From: Apis mellifera
Lineage: Eukaryota > Arthropoda > Insecta > Hymenoptera > Apidae
Length of the DNA stretch: 64,000 nucleotides
NCBI RefSeq assembly: GCF_003254395.2
Contig: NC_037640.1
Location: forward strand, 654,501 to 718,500
Reading direction: 5' to 3'
Part shown: one piece after another, positions 12,526 to 24,635 of the stretch
How positions within the stretch are numbered: the stretch's first letter is position 1
How the letters are laid out: each line of letters opens with the position of its first letter
The notes under the pieces: model-generated
Told to the model about the DNA's origin: nothing
The model's database searches: none
Seen by the model: the letters and a program-made list of their open reading frames with translations, nothing else
Made by a program: the position numbers and the translations under genes

Positions 12526-15500
12526 TGAAGAAAAGTTTAAAATTTCACTTTTGTTATGTTTGCTACTCGAAATGTGATTGACTATTGACTTATATCAAGT
12601 GTTTATATACTTATGTATCATATTCATGTATTATGATCAAAAATAATCAGTTTATATACAATTAAATATTAGAAATATTTAATGATAATCAAAGGTAGCT
12701 ATTGATGAGAATGACATCGAAATTAATCAATATATATCTTTAATAATCATAAAGTTCTAATATTAAAGTTTTAATATTAATAGTAATAATTTGAAAAATA
12801 TAATTAAAAAAAGTGGCTGACCAATATGAAATTTGGATAAGTAGAGAAGAAATAAACGCCAAATATAAAATTTTAGTTTGAATATTTATTAGTTTCTAAA
12901 ACATTAATAGAAATTTTTCAATACTATATATTGAATTCGCGACTAATGTAATCATTTTTGTTAGAAATTGTTATTGATATCTAATCGTAAATTGCAAAAA
13001 TAAAATATAAAATAATCCTTGAGCGAATTACAATGAATATCAGCATTATTTTTGGTTTATCATTGTAATTTTGATGATTTTTGTAATTTAAATTGTTCAA
13101 AAATTATTTTATTTTATTTTAGTATTTTGCGGATCTATAGATATAATAGATTGTTTCTATTTAAAGTATGTTCAAAATAGTAGCAAGTGGCATATGATAA
13201 TATTGCACGTCAATATTTTTATCTGGAAATTAGTTTTTTTGTTTTGTACTCTCACTTGCACTTGATATCGTATTTAATAAATCAAATATGTTTAATTTCT
13301 GGAGAACTAACTTAGATTTTATCATAACAAAATGATTGTATATGGGATATTCTATGTATATATATAGCAGTAAGTAGATATTCAATAATTGGCGATGATA
13401 AACAATTATTATTTTATAACATTTGGATAGGATTCAATATATTAGTAATATATTCATATATACAATATTCAATATACAATGATTAAAAAATTACCTGATT
13501 AAAAAATTAGAAAAGCGCTATTGTATACATTTTCCAGTCAAACGAATTAAAATTTTGAGTGAATGAAAAGAAAAAGAATCTTAAATATTTTAATCTTAAA
13601 TTTTAGTTTCGAATATCAATAAATCAAATATTAATATTAATTAATTATATATTATTAATTTTCGAGATATTAATAAAAAATTTTTGGTATGATATATTTA
13701 ATTCTGTTTATATATATATATATATATGCGCTTACTAATATATTAGCATAATGCGTCCATTATTTCTAAAAACACATCGCAACAGGCGATGGTCGAAATG
13801 TTTAACAGGTAGGACAATTAGATAGATAGATTTATTAGAATTTTAATTTCTTATGGTTTATAATTACAATAATAGATAGATCAAGAATAATTGTGACTCA
13901 TTATGTTACTCATTGTAACTTCAGTTATTATAATTTCAGTCGTGTAAAAATTTTATATTTTATTTTTGTATTCCCTAGAATTCTGTGAAAATTCGATATT
14001 AGATTTGAGATATTTTAAATCCATCATAATCTATAAGGAAATAGATTTTTATAGATCAGTCTATATATTTTGGATGTCGCATGCTGTGATATTTATAATA
14101 ATAATAGATATCGCAAGTGATAATAGATATAATGATCGCGAGCTAATGCGATCATTATTATCAGATAATAGCATATAGACTGAATTCGATGTTATATTAA
14201 AAATTTTTTATTAATATTTTGAAAATTAATAAAGAAACTAAAATTTAATATTTAATAAAATTTTTTCTTCCATCTCTCAAAATTTCAGTTCATTTGGCTA
14301 AGGAATACATATTGCATTTATCTAAAATTAAAATGATTCATAATTTTTAACACTTGATAGCTATTTGAAATAAAAAAATTCCTTAATAATTTTAATGATT
14401 TTTAAATATATTAGAAATTATCATTTTGAATTTTTTATAAATACATCTAATCATTGGCTTTAATTTTTGAAATATTTATAAAAAAAATTGTTACTATTAT
14501 ATAAAATTTTTTCTATAAGGATATATTTGTTGTGTGACATAACTATGAATTAGTTATACTTTGTTTCTATAAATACATCGCAACAAATGGCATTCAAAAT
14601 ATATATCATGGGTTTAATATTTTCTCATAGATTATGATTTAAAATATTTTAAATCTAAATTATGTCATTTTTAGGCAGATCCGAAGAAAAATAAAAATTT
14701 ATTAATCTATTATGCAAATATTAATCTATTATGCATAATATAAAACCCATTTTTAGACAATCGAAATTGCAATGCCAGAATAATACAATGATAGCAATAT
14801 CAGTATCATATTTGATACTTATCATTATAATTTTTATAAAGATTATTATCTGATAAAATATTAATTATTTATACAATTAAAAAGTTATAAATAAAAAAAT
14901 TAATAATTTTTTTTAAATTTGTTTTTCAATGTAAAATTTTAATTAACAGTTTAAATAATGCGATGATATAAAAAAAAATAAATATATATATTTTTTCTAT
15001 TATTAAACATTGGATTAATATATTAGATGAGAATAGAAACAAAAAAAAAACTTAATATAACTATTAAGTTATATTAATAGTTATATTAAGTTATATTAAT
15101 ATAACTATTAAGTTATATTAAGTTATATTAATAGTTATATTAAGTTATATTAATATAACTATAAATATAACTATTTTATAAAATAATTTTTTATTTTTAA
15201 TATAATTGTCAAACTTTTTTATTTTTTTTTATGTATCAGATAATAAACAGATTTAATAAAGCGTAAGTGAATATATACAATATATGTATAAATATATAAT
15301 ATAATGTACAAGTAACAATAAATAAATAATATTACGAAGTACTTTTCATGGTAATGAAAATTTTTAGAAAAGTGTTATAAACACTTATTACAAAAACTTA
15401 TTACACTATTTACATATAATTGTAATAGTGTATAATAATAGTGTACGATTGCTATATATAAAATGAGACGAAATCTTGTTGCGAAAAAGCGAATTCTATA

Positions 15501-16193
15501 GATTTTCAAAATTAATTAATTTTTCATTAATATATCTATTATATTTTTATTAATATTTCTTATATCATGTGTAAGCAGCAAATACATTGTAATATCTTGG
15601 TGACAAAAATTAATTATGAATGAGAAACTGTAATTTAATAATATTATTTCGTGCATATAGATCATAATTATATAATACAACAAAATCGGAAAATTTCTAC
15701 AAAATTTTTTTATATTCTCTTCAAAAATCATATATATCAAGGACATCATTCTTATGATATTGTAAATATTTCTACATCTTGATTAAACGATATATTATTT
15801 TGTAATATAGATAGGCCAATGACCAATTCAAGAGTCCAATAATAAAAACATCCCGAGAATCTGCATTTGATAAATAAACATTTGTTAATTATTGATTAAA
15901 TAATTCATTAATTTAAATGAGATCGATACATAAACGTTACATAATCAAAATAAAAACTGTTCTATACATGGATCAAAATCAGCATTTTAAAACAAAAAGT
16001 AAAAACGAAAAAATAAATTTGCAGGAAGTTAATATTATTGAAAATATAGTGTAACTAACTAAATGCATAGAAGCGGTTATTATATTATATATATTAGATT
16101 GTATTATTGCTATAATTATTTATCTTTTCAATATTATATGATATATAAAAAAGAATGCATAAAAAAGTTAAAATAGTTATAAAATGGACGTAC
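12526..16193. other. Intron or intergenic stretch between Slob alternative starts
   Basis: If the long form of Slob exists this is its first coding intron. It is AT-rich with one palindromic tandem repeat (15049-15175) and a TA microsatellite near 13708-13727. A 70-codon open frame at 13966-14178 (+) has no recognisable similarity. Two similar stretches, near 13755-13795 and 14565-14600, contain AAACACATCGCAACA-like and AAATACATCGCAACA-like sequence, hinting at a short dispersed repeat. Confidence 0.5.
15049..15175. repeat. Palindromic tandem repeat of TTATATTAA-type units
   Basis: Blocks reading TTAAGTTATATTAATAG and their inverted forms (CTATTAAGTTATATTA) alternate over about 125 bases. 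The array is both tandem and internally inverted, so single strands can fold into long AT hairpins. It lies inside the presumed first intron of long Slob. Confidence 0.85.
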
Positions 16194-16522
16194 CTAACAT
16201 TAGAATCTTTACAACTTCGAGCAGCAGATACACGATTAAATAATATTTTGGCTAGATTGTCAATTTTATTGGTCAATTGATAATTCTTTTCTTCGTCACT
16301 ATCTTCGTCTTCGATACTTGCGCTTCTTCCACGCCTAAGAGTACTTCGAGCAGAGACTATAGCCTCAGAATCGAGTTCAATGACACTTTGAGTTCTTCGA
16401 TTGATAGCACGACGTTTTCGACGCGTTTTCGGACGTTCCTGCCAAAATCTATCATGTCCTGTGACATCTGATTCTTTATGATCATCATCTCTTTTATTTA
16501 AACTCTGATATAAATTGAACAT
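16194..16522 (-). CDS. Slob: Slob alternative N-terminal coding exon with 14-3-3-type sites (long form)
   Basis: An open frame starting MFNLYQSLNKRDDDHK runs 109 codons and ends two bases into a codon (AG) at a perfect GTACGT donor. This is exactly the phase needed to join the Slob exon at 12183, and it gives a 555-residue protein. An acceptor (TTCAG) sits four bases before the ATG, so a non-coding exon lies upstream. The exon is rich in Arg and acidic residues with two basic-serine motifs, RRTQS (Ser46) and RRGRSAS (Ser69). Fly Slob is known to bind 14-3-3 through two N-terminal phosphoserines with similar spacing (54 and 79, from memory). That spacing, the strand and the phase are the reasons for assigning this exon to Slob. 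It could instead be the start of another gene with an unseen 3' end. Confidence 0.68.
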
Positions 16523-17139
16523 TTTACTGAATTCTTTATGTATTTATATTTTTAAATAAATGACGTGAATTACATACGTGTTACTTTTATAATTTTTAAT
16601 TTCTCTTTTTTTCTTAGTGATAATATTATTGCGCTGTTTTTTTTTATCACAATATTATTGAATGTATTTATAGCATATTTATGTACACAAAATAATTCAC
16701 TAAATATTTTATATGGAATAATGTATCTTACAAATGTATTTCTGTTGTATTTCTGTGTGATAATATATATAACATTCGAAACAATCTTTTTAGTTATTTA
16801 CCCATAAAAAAATTTAAACGTCATGAAGTAAAAAAAAATTGATTTCCTATGAAACTTTTTTGTTTTTGTGTATGTATAATTAGCGAACGATCATATTCGC
16901 AATTTTTCCACATCTTATTGATTACGTACGTAAGTAATGTTATAATAAATATAGTTATATAATATAATTTGATAATTTTTGCTGTTTTATAATTTCGTTA
17001 AGCATTTATATTTAATTTAGTTTAATAAATACTAACAATTTTATCACTTTTATATTTGGCAATTAACTATTTTATTATTATTGAATTTATTTCTTGATTA
17101 GCTTAAAAAATGAAAATTTATATTCGTATTTCTATTTGG

Positions 17140-17172
<33 letters not shown>

Positions 17173-17339
17173 ATATGTATGTATATATATTTATAATTCA
17201 TATACATTTAATGATTATAAAATCACTGATAAAAATAAGAGATTAATTAAAAATAATTTGTACGAAAATATGAAGTAAACGATTTATATAAATAAACAAA
17301 ATAATAATACGATAATACGTGATAATATAAATCAAATAT
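16523..17339. other. AT-rich region upstream of long Slob coding exon
   Basis: AT-rich sequence with a TATATATG microsatellite at about 17140-17190. An 80-codon open frame at 16565-16807 (+) is hydrophobic and looks random. It is probably the intron between a 5' non-coding exon and the long Slob coding exon. Confidence 0.45.
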
Positions 17340-17500
17340 ACTGCACTATCACCTAGTAAGAAAGGCGACCGAATACTGAATACTGAGTATCCGATAAAGC
17401 TTCGTGCTAGTTTAGATCCCCCAGTTTGACATAGATTCGCTGGCCCAGCTGATTTTTACTTCGATTGTAACTGCGCATTTGCATTTTTACACTCTAATAG
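17340..17500 (-). promoter_or_regulatory. Candidate 5' exon and promoter of long Slob
   Basis: This 150-base island is visibly richer in G and C than several kilobases on either side. On the minus strand it ends in CTTACTAG followed by GTGATAG, a plausible splice donor at about 17360, and the next acceptor downstream is the TTCAG just before the Slob ATG at 16522. At its upstream edge lies ATTTGCAT (17477-17484), the POU-domain octamer. I see these as a non-coding first exon with a proximal promoter, but no transcript evidence is available. Confidence 0.4.
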
Positions 17501-17529
17501 ATATATTGTGAATTAAACTATTTTTTATT

Positions 17530-19534
17530 TTTTAATATTTAAATAATATAATTATTGCATTCATTGTATATAATTTATCATTTATTATTAATAATTTGTA
17601 TTATCTTATAAAACATTTAATGTCATGATATTGTCATAATTATTAAATTATGATTATTACGATAGGATTTCTTTATATTTTTTTCGTTATTATTATTAAA
17701 ATATCAGATAGAAGATAATATAATGAAACATAATGTTTATAATGAAAAGATATAGAAATTTCTTTATTCATAAAATATATAAAAAAAAGTTTATAAAAAT
17801 AATTTAAAGTTTCATATTCTTCTATTTTGTTTTTATATACATTATTATTTTGTTTTATAATTTACAATCATTCTTCATTGCGTTATTATGACGTAATAAC
17901 AGAGAAATGTAAATATGAATCCGATTAAATTTAATTAAAAGTAGGGCACGTTTTAGATCCCTTTTGATTCTCCTGCTAAACTTAAAGATTATACATATAT
18001 ATGCGTGAGTTTTAAACATCGCAGTTTTATGGCTGCTCTCAGGGACATTTAAAAAAAACAATTATTAAACAATTATTGTTTGATTATTCAAAAGATAATT
18101 ACTTGATGAAATCAAATGAAATTTAATTTTGTTAATTCTGTTTAAAAATATTTCAGTTTTAGAAATTAATAATAATATTATTATTTTATAATAATAATAA
18201 TAATATTTATTATTAATAAATATTAATAATATTTATAAATTAATAAGTATAATAATAAATAAATATATTTATAAATAATAAATCGATTCAGAATATCAGG
18301 ATAATATATTAATAATAAACATAAAATTGATATTTTTTAAAATTTTTATAATGAATACATTTTACTTTAAATTTTTCATTAAAAGAAATTTTTAATACAT
18401 TTTGCAGTTATTATTTGAAAATAAATATAAGCATTAAATAATATCAATAAATAATTAATAAAAAATGATTGTCTTAATACTCAAATTTTAATATTCTAAT
18501 ATATATAATTCTTTAGCATCTAAATTTATTCAAAATGATTTTTAGTAACAAAATATTATTATATAAAAAAATATTTAAAAAGTTCATAATGCATTTTAAT
18601 TTATAATGTAATTTAGAAGAATGAAAAAGAAAATTAATTGCAAAGAATGATTAACAGTTGAATAAGTAAATAACTTTTTTATTATTATTTAGTTTAATTT
18701 AATTAATAATAATAGATTTACTTTATAATTTATATAATTTATATCAAATGAAATTAAAGAAAATATACAAAAGAAAAATGTAGTAATATTTTTTGAAAAA
18801 TTTGATTTCAAGAGAATATGAATGAAAAAAAGAGAAAGAAAAATTTAAACTTCTTTTAAAAAGATATAAACAATATAAAATTGAAATGAACAAATTTCAT
18901 CTGAATAAATTTATGTAATATCAACATATCATCATATATTTATACAATAATTGTTTATTTTTCTATATTTACTTACTTAGAAAATAATTTTTATATTTTT
19001 TTATTTATTTTTAAATTAAAAAAGTAATTAAGTAGTTAAGTTAATTAAAACAAATTAAATATTGATGTATTAAATATTGATATCTAATTACATAAATAAA
19101 CAATTTTAATAATTATGTTTCCAATTTATAAATATTTTTTATCCATATTATCTACTTATTCATGTGAAAAAAATGTATTATAATAATTATATTCTTAATG
19201 TTATATTATATATTATATTAAATATTAATGTATTTTTTTATTTATTAGTAGTTTTTATCTTATTAATAGTTTATCATATATGTCATAATTTCTAAAATAC
19301 AAATAATTTTTTAAAATAATTTAAATGAAATATTCATGAAAATTGTATAGTTGTATAATATTATATTAAATAGCATAAATTAATAAAAATATTCTTTCTT
19401 TATACATATGATTTAATAATAATTAATAATATCAATTTCAAATTATTGATTTGACATTATCAATTACCAAAATATTATTGCAAAAGGAATTCATTATTTT
19501 TATATTTAGAAAGAAGGAGATTTATTTTTTAATT
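17530..19534. other. AT-rich intergenic region
   Basis: About 2 kb of AT-rich DNA between the Slob upstream region and the 3' end of the MAGE gene. A 68-codon minus-strand open frame (17855-18061) lacks similarity. Only simple ATT/AAT runs (18160-18280) stand out. Confidence 0.55.
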
Positions 19535-19544
19535 TTTATTTATT
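19535..19544 (-). promoter_or_regulatory. Overlapping poly(A) signals of the MAGE/NSE3 gene
   Basis: On the minus strand AATAAATAAA (two overlapping AATAAA hexamers) begins about 26 bases after the stop codon at 19570, a suitable place for the cleavage signal. Confidence 0.45.
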
Positions 19545-19569
19545 GCATTCATAATAATATATATACATA

Positions 19570-20754
19570 TTAATGAGATTTGTTTAACTTTTCTCGAGCA
19601 AGTAAAATTTTAAATTGTAATGGCCAACTGTTTAATGGACGCCTATTGTATATCTATTATAGAATCATACTTGTTTTATTATTAAAAAGATTATATATGT
19701 TTAAAATTAACATAAAATCATATTATTACCTCTGATACAAAATTTAAAGCCTCACGTCGAGAAAATTCATATTCAGCACGGGGACCCCACTTAAATTCTA
19801 TTTTAATTGAATCATTTTGTTCCAGTACAGTTTTATCAAGATATTTTTGTGCAACAAAGAGCTATAAAACAAATTTTAATTCAATGTTAATTTTATAATT
19901 GATTTATTCAATTAATTTTCTTATATTTTCTTTTTTTTAGTTTTTTTACCTCATTTATCAAGTACTTAACATTGCCAAAGTAAGGATGATAATGATTGTC
20001 TAAACAGGAAATATCCAAATTAGTAAGGAAATCCCATAATGATTCTGAAATAATTTTACATTATATTAGAGATAAGATCATTTTTAAACAATTCCATATA
20101 TTTCATTGTTATAGCATTATTACCTTCAGTACAGGATTCTTCTTGCATGAAGATATGAGTAAGTACTATAAATAATAATACTTGTTGGCTACTTTCTGTT
20201 GCACATGGATAAATGTGTGGTAATTCATTTTTTATTTCGTTTACTAGCATATATTTATTACCTTCAAGTTCTATCAATTGATATCCAAAAATCTATGAAC
20301 ATATAAGCATATGCATAATATTAATTAAAATATTAAATAAATTTTAATTTTGTTTACCTTTGACAAAAGATCTTTTGTTTTTTTCATTATTCTAGAAAAA
20401 TGTTTTCCTTGATTGTCAAAAACATTTTTAATTATACGAGTTTTATTGACAATTTGTTTTTCTCTATCTAATGCAAAAAAGTATCGTATCAGGTTATTAA
20501 TAAAGCGATTATCTTCTTCAAAAATCATAGAATCAGGTGAAAAGTTTTGCGATTTTTCATTAATATATGATATATTTGTACTTGTACTTGGAATAGGTTG
20601 AGAAAGAGTGGTAACATTATTCTTTTTTTTGACGATTGATTGTGATAAATTCTTTTGTTGATTTTTTCCATGATTTCGTGGTAAACCTTAAAAAAAATAT
20701 TTATAAATTTTATATACTTTATATACTATGATAAATTATACATTTCTTACCCAT
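19570..20754 (-). CDS. NSMCE3: MAGE-domain protein, NSE3 subunit of SMC5/6 complex
   Basis: Insects have a single MAGE gene, whose product is the NSE3 subunit of the SMC5/6 complex. With the NSE1 RING protein it acts in DNA repair and chromosome maintenance in the nucleus. Six exons join in frame: 20754-20751 (only ATG plus one base), 20686-20358, 20292-20124, 20044-19950, 19861-19730 and 19653-19570, giving 270 residues. The first 50 residues are Ser/Asn/Lys-rich and disordered. The MAGE homology domain starts near residue 55 (FINNLIRYFFALDREKQ) and includes FGYQLIELEGNKYMLVN, the winged-helix VLLFIVLTHIFMQEESCTEESLWDFL and YLDKTVLEQNDSIKIEFKWG. The diagnostic WGPRAEYEFSRREALNFV follows near residue 225, and the end reads NRRPLNSWPLQFK. 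The order and motifs match NSE3/MAGE proteins throughout. The 4-base first coding exon is unusual but gives M-G at a clean donor (ATGG followed by GTAAG). Confidence 0.92.
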
Positions 20755-22030
20755 GAAGTATGATAAAGACGTGTTATAGAATTATTTTTATTTTTTACAA
20801 ATAGAATTCAGGATATATATAAAATGTTTCACGTTGCCATTCAAAATTTTATTACAATTTTCTATTGTAATGACATCTACCGATCGTTAAGAATGATATA
20901 AACTTTTTTTTTATGTCAGGAATTTGAAGAACATAACCACAAATGAGGTATAAAGTAGATTTTATATTGAAGAGAAATATATTTTAAAATATATATGTAA
21001 AAATATGTAAAAATCATAAAAATTATATTTTTTTTTAAAATTTAAAGCAATATAGAAATTTTAAATTCGAAATATCAGAACTGCTGACTAATTATCGACT
21101 AAATTAATTAATAAAAAAAACAGAAATAAAAATATAACCATAGATATAATTTTTATTATATATGTAATTCTTATATATAGGATGTTTCAAAAAATATGAA
21201 AACATTAATTAGAAATTTAATTAGAAAAGCAATATTTTCTTTTGCAAAAACTTTTGTTATGGTTTTATTAAGGAATTATTAACAAAAAGCATTGACCAAT
21301 GGAACGCATAGCTTAATCAAACCGCTAGTGATAGCGTATTACCGATCGAGTACAATTATATATATTACAATAAGTTTAAGCATATATTAAAAAAAAGTGT
21401 GTTAAATATAAATATAACAAATATTTTTTTATGAATAAAAAATTATATCACAATAATGAATAAATTATAATATTCAATTATATATTTCATTGTATATTCA
21501 ATATACAATAAACTATATTTTGTGATTGGCCAATATATATATACAAAATATTCCAAAAATGTGAGAACATTGGTTACCTCAGAAAATTTCTGAAATAATT
21601 TTAAATAAAATTTTCTTTTGCAAAAATTTTCATTTGTTTTAAGTTATTATATATGTATAAAGTTATTATATTTATGAAATATCTTTAAAGGATCTAAAAA
21701 CAAATATATGGTTGAGACTTATTTATTAACATCATTATTATAAACAATTGAAATTTTATATTATTATTAATTTAAAAAGTAAGACGAAGTGAGATACAAA
21801 TAAAAAGAGATTATTGTATCTCTGTTACACCATTTTGCTTCATTTAATATGAACTTAAATTGTTTGTAACTTAATAAATAATTAATAAATAAATCTATTT
21901 TATATAAAATTTTATATAAATTTCAATTGACAGTTTTGTATATTTTTGTTTATTTTGATCTGTAGAATCGATTTTTTAAAGATAACAAATATATTAATTC
22001 TGTCTAAATATATTAATATATATAACTACA
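20755..22030. other. Upstream flank of NSE3 with a degenerate direct repeat
   Basis: AT-rich DNA containing two similar stretches of about 90 bases, at 21180-21275 and 21545-21645. Each begins with a TTCAAAAAATATG- or TCCAAAAATGTGAG-like block and ends with TTTTCTTTTGCAAAAA. A better-mixed block at 21270-21350 lies between them. No coding content was seen. Confidence 0.5.
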
Positions 22031-22034
22031 ATTA

Positions 22035-24635
22035 ACCCTCTTATAACACGATAGATAGGTTCTTAGAAAATGCCGTGTGAAACCATATTATATGAAAGAA
22101 CCAGTATTGGGTTCATAAAAAGGAAGGTTACATTTCGAAAACTTATTAAAAACACATTTTTTTTTTAATTCTATATAAAAAACTTTATTAAAAATATAAA
22201 TGTATGTATAATATAAAACGAAAAGAAACAAAAAATATTATTTTCACTTAATGCGACCTTAATTTACTAAATTTTTTTCTCATCACTGCTCAATACAATC
22301 AAATAAGAACGTTTTTTCGGTTGAACGATATTATCTTTACTTTCAGAACTTTTTTTTCATTTATATTTTTTGCATCTTCCATTCTCTTTAAAAAATCTAT
22401 AATTTTGGTTTGTTTGCATGATCTTACAAGATCATTATAGATTTCATGGTATGGAGATAGACAATTTTTCAGCTTCTTTTTGAATTTTCGGCTTTTTTTA
22501 GAAGAAATGTGGCAGAAACTGTGGATTCAAGAAAAATGATTCAAGATTTTCAACTAAGTTTAGATCTTCTTATAATTTTTTTAGCGTTAAATTAACTTCA
22601 TCAGTGTTAATCTTCATCAATGCTATTGTCCTCAAAATCGATTTGATTTAAAACTTCGGATTCCATTTTCATCAAATTCGCTTCTTTTTCCACTATAATA
22701 AATTTTGAACATTCTCAATATCCATAAAACTTTCGCTTCCAATTGATTTAGCATTTCTAATATGGTATATATTTCTATATTATATTTCTAATACTAATTT
22801 CATTTTCTGACGATTTAAGCACGTTTTCTATTTCAACTGAAAATAATAACTAAAAATATCTCTTTCTAACATACATTTAATATTGATGTCTTTTTACAAA
22901 CTAACGACAAAGATATGATGTCGATGCAATGCTTCATTGAAAATTGTTTCCAAGTTTTTATTACCTTAATTGATTTTGAATCGGTTATATCTAAAATCCA
23001 CTGTAATGTTCTTCATATGTAATAAGTTTTAAAAATATAAATAATATCTTGATCCAATAGTTGGAACAACGAAGTAGTTAGCTGGTAGGAACATTATTTT
23101 GGAATGTTGGGATGACTCAAATCTTGTGGGTGACACAGAGTATTATCTAATAATAATAGTAATAGCTCCTTGAAGTTCAAATTTTTTTGCTTTAAATAAT
23201 TTTTAACATTTGGCACAAAACAATTTAAAAATCAATTTTTAAATAAATTTCCAGTTATCTAAGTAATTATCTTGGATTTGTTTTCCAATATGGTATAAAA
23301 TATGGTAAAAAGTTTTACGGTAAAATGTTTTTATTTATGCTTTTAAGTGCACGTGAATTTAAAGATCTATAAACTAGCAAAAATTTTAAGGATCATAAAG
23401 TTTTCTGACGCATTACTACTCAAAAGTAGCATTATATAATTTTTAGACATCTTAAATCCGGGTGCAGTTTTTTTTTTCGATATAAAGGCTCTATTGGACA
23501 TTTTTTCCCATCAAAATTCAGTTTCGTCGACATTGAAAACTTTATCTGCTGTGTACCTTTGTTCTTCTATATGTTTTGAATTTTTTTTGGATAAGCAGCT
23601 TCATCATCAATCGACGCAGATTTTACTTGGATTTTTATGCTATGAATTGCAAAACGTTTTTTGAATTTTTCGAATTAATCTTTATTTGTCACAAAATCTG
23701 GATTGATTCTCAGAATCAATTTTAATGATCAGAAAATTCTCCATGTTCTTTAAAGTTCCTAAAATTTTAAGTGCTTTTTGTTTAATGATATTACTATCCA
23801 ATGAAATTCTTTTTTGATAGCTATCATCAATCCAAATCTGTTTCATTTTCTCAATTATTGGCATTCGAAGACAAATTATATATTTTGCAGATGTCGAAAA
23901 TCTTGCAGCAATTCAATTTTTTATTTCTTTTTCATTTTTCTTAATAGTCTGAGCTGTTGTTTTATTAATTAAGATTTTTTTCAATGAAATACTTTTTCTT
24001 CTTTTAAAAGACGATCTAAGATTTGTATCTTTAGATTTTTTTTTTTAAAAAAATAAATTTCCTCTTAAATTTTATTTTTTTATCTTTACCAAACATAGCT
24101 TAGGACTGAAAATTAATTTTCCAAAAAATAATCTTAAAGACAAAAAAATCATTCTTTAACATATCCTGATTTGACTCAGATTGCCGATCAGCCGTTTAAG
24201 ACACTTTTGTCTTTAGGCCATGGAGATAAAAAACAAAAAAGGGCCTTCCGTCTGTAAACGCTCGGCAGCAATTACATTTTACAACAGGTCGATACGATAT
24301 GACGATATCGCATTGCGCTTTATTCTTTTAGATATGGTGACATTTTCCGCAATACTGTATCTTTGAATCTCGTAGATGATATATAAATTATGCATTTCCG
24401 TTATAACATCGGAATAGAATTATAAATGAATTGTAAATGAATTGTTTATACATTTTCATGAAAAATCGTTATAATTCATTATTCTTTCCCGTCATTATTT
24501 TAAGGTAATTTAGTTTTTAAATATATTAAATAAAAATGATCTCTTGTGCTGTAGAAATACAATCTTTGTATAAAGATTTCCGCAATTTATCTTATCGTGT
24601 TAGAGCGAAATCGTGTTGTAAATTGTGTGCTACGA
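22035..24635 (-). mobile_element. Fossil Tigger/pogo-like DNA transposon
   Basis: A decayed element of about 2.6 kb in minus orientation. The left end has TAACACGATA at 22044-22053 and the right end its inverted copy TATCGTGTTA at 24593-24602, next to a second partial copy (ATCGTGTTG). This resembles the repeated TATAAC-type ends of Tigger-like elements. The minus strand between them matches a CENP-B/Tigger transposase in order, broken by many stops. Exact ends and a TA duplication cannot be fixed because of decay. Confidence 0.7.
22250..24060 (-). pseudogene. Tigger/CENP-B-like transposase pseudogene
   Basis: Reading the minus strand from 24060 leftward gives an N-terminal helix-turn-helix remnant (TIKKNEKEIKN). 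A CENP-B-type second DNA-binding part follows at 23864-23682 (MPIIEKMKQIWIDDSYQKR and IKQKALKIL). Next comes the DDE core: NVDETEF near 23530, SKNYIMLLLSSNAS near 23430, LLLLDNTLCHP near 23150 and QLLDQDII near 23050. A long acidic C-terminal tail reaches about 22250. These correspond in order to the D-E-T, L-L-D-N and Q-x-x-D-Q motifs of Tigger transposases. Many stop codons and frameshifts mean it cannot be translated as one protein. It is an old fossil with no sign of host domestication. Confidence 0.75.

Noticed and set aside
16277..16471. Plus-strand frame of 64 codons, Ser/Thr-rich
   Set aside because: It mirrors the Arg- and Ser-rich minus-strand exon assigned to Slob, whose donor and phase support the minus strand.
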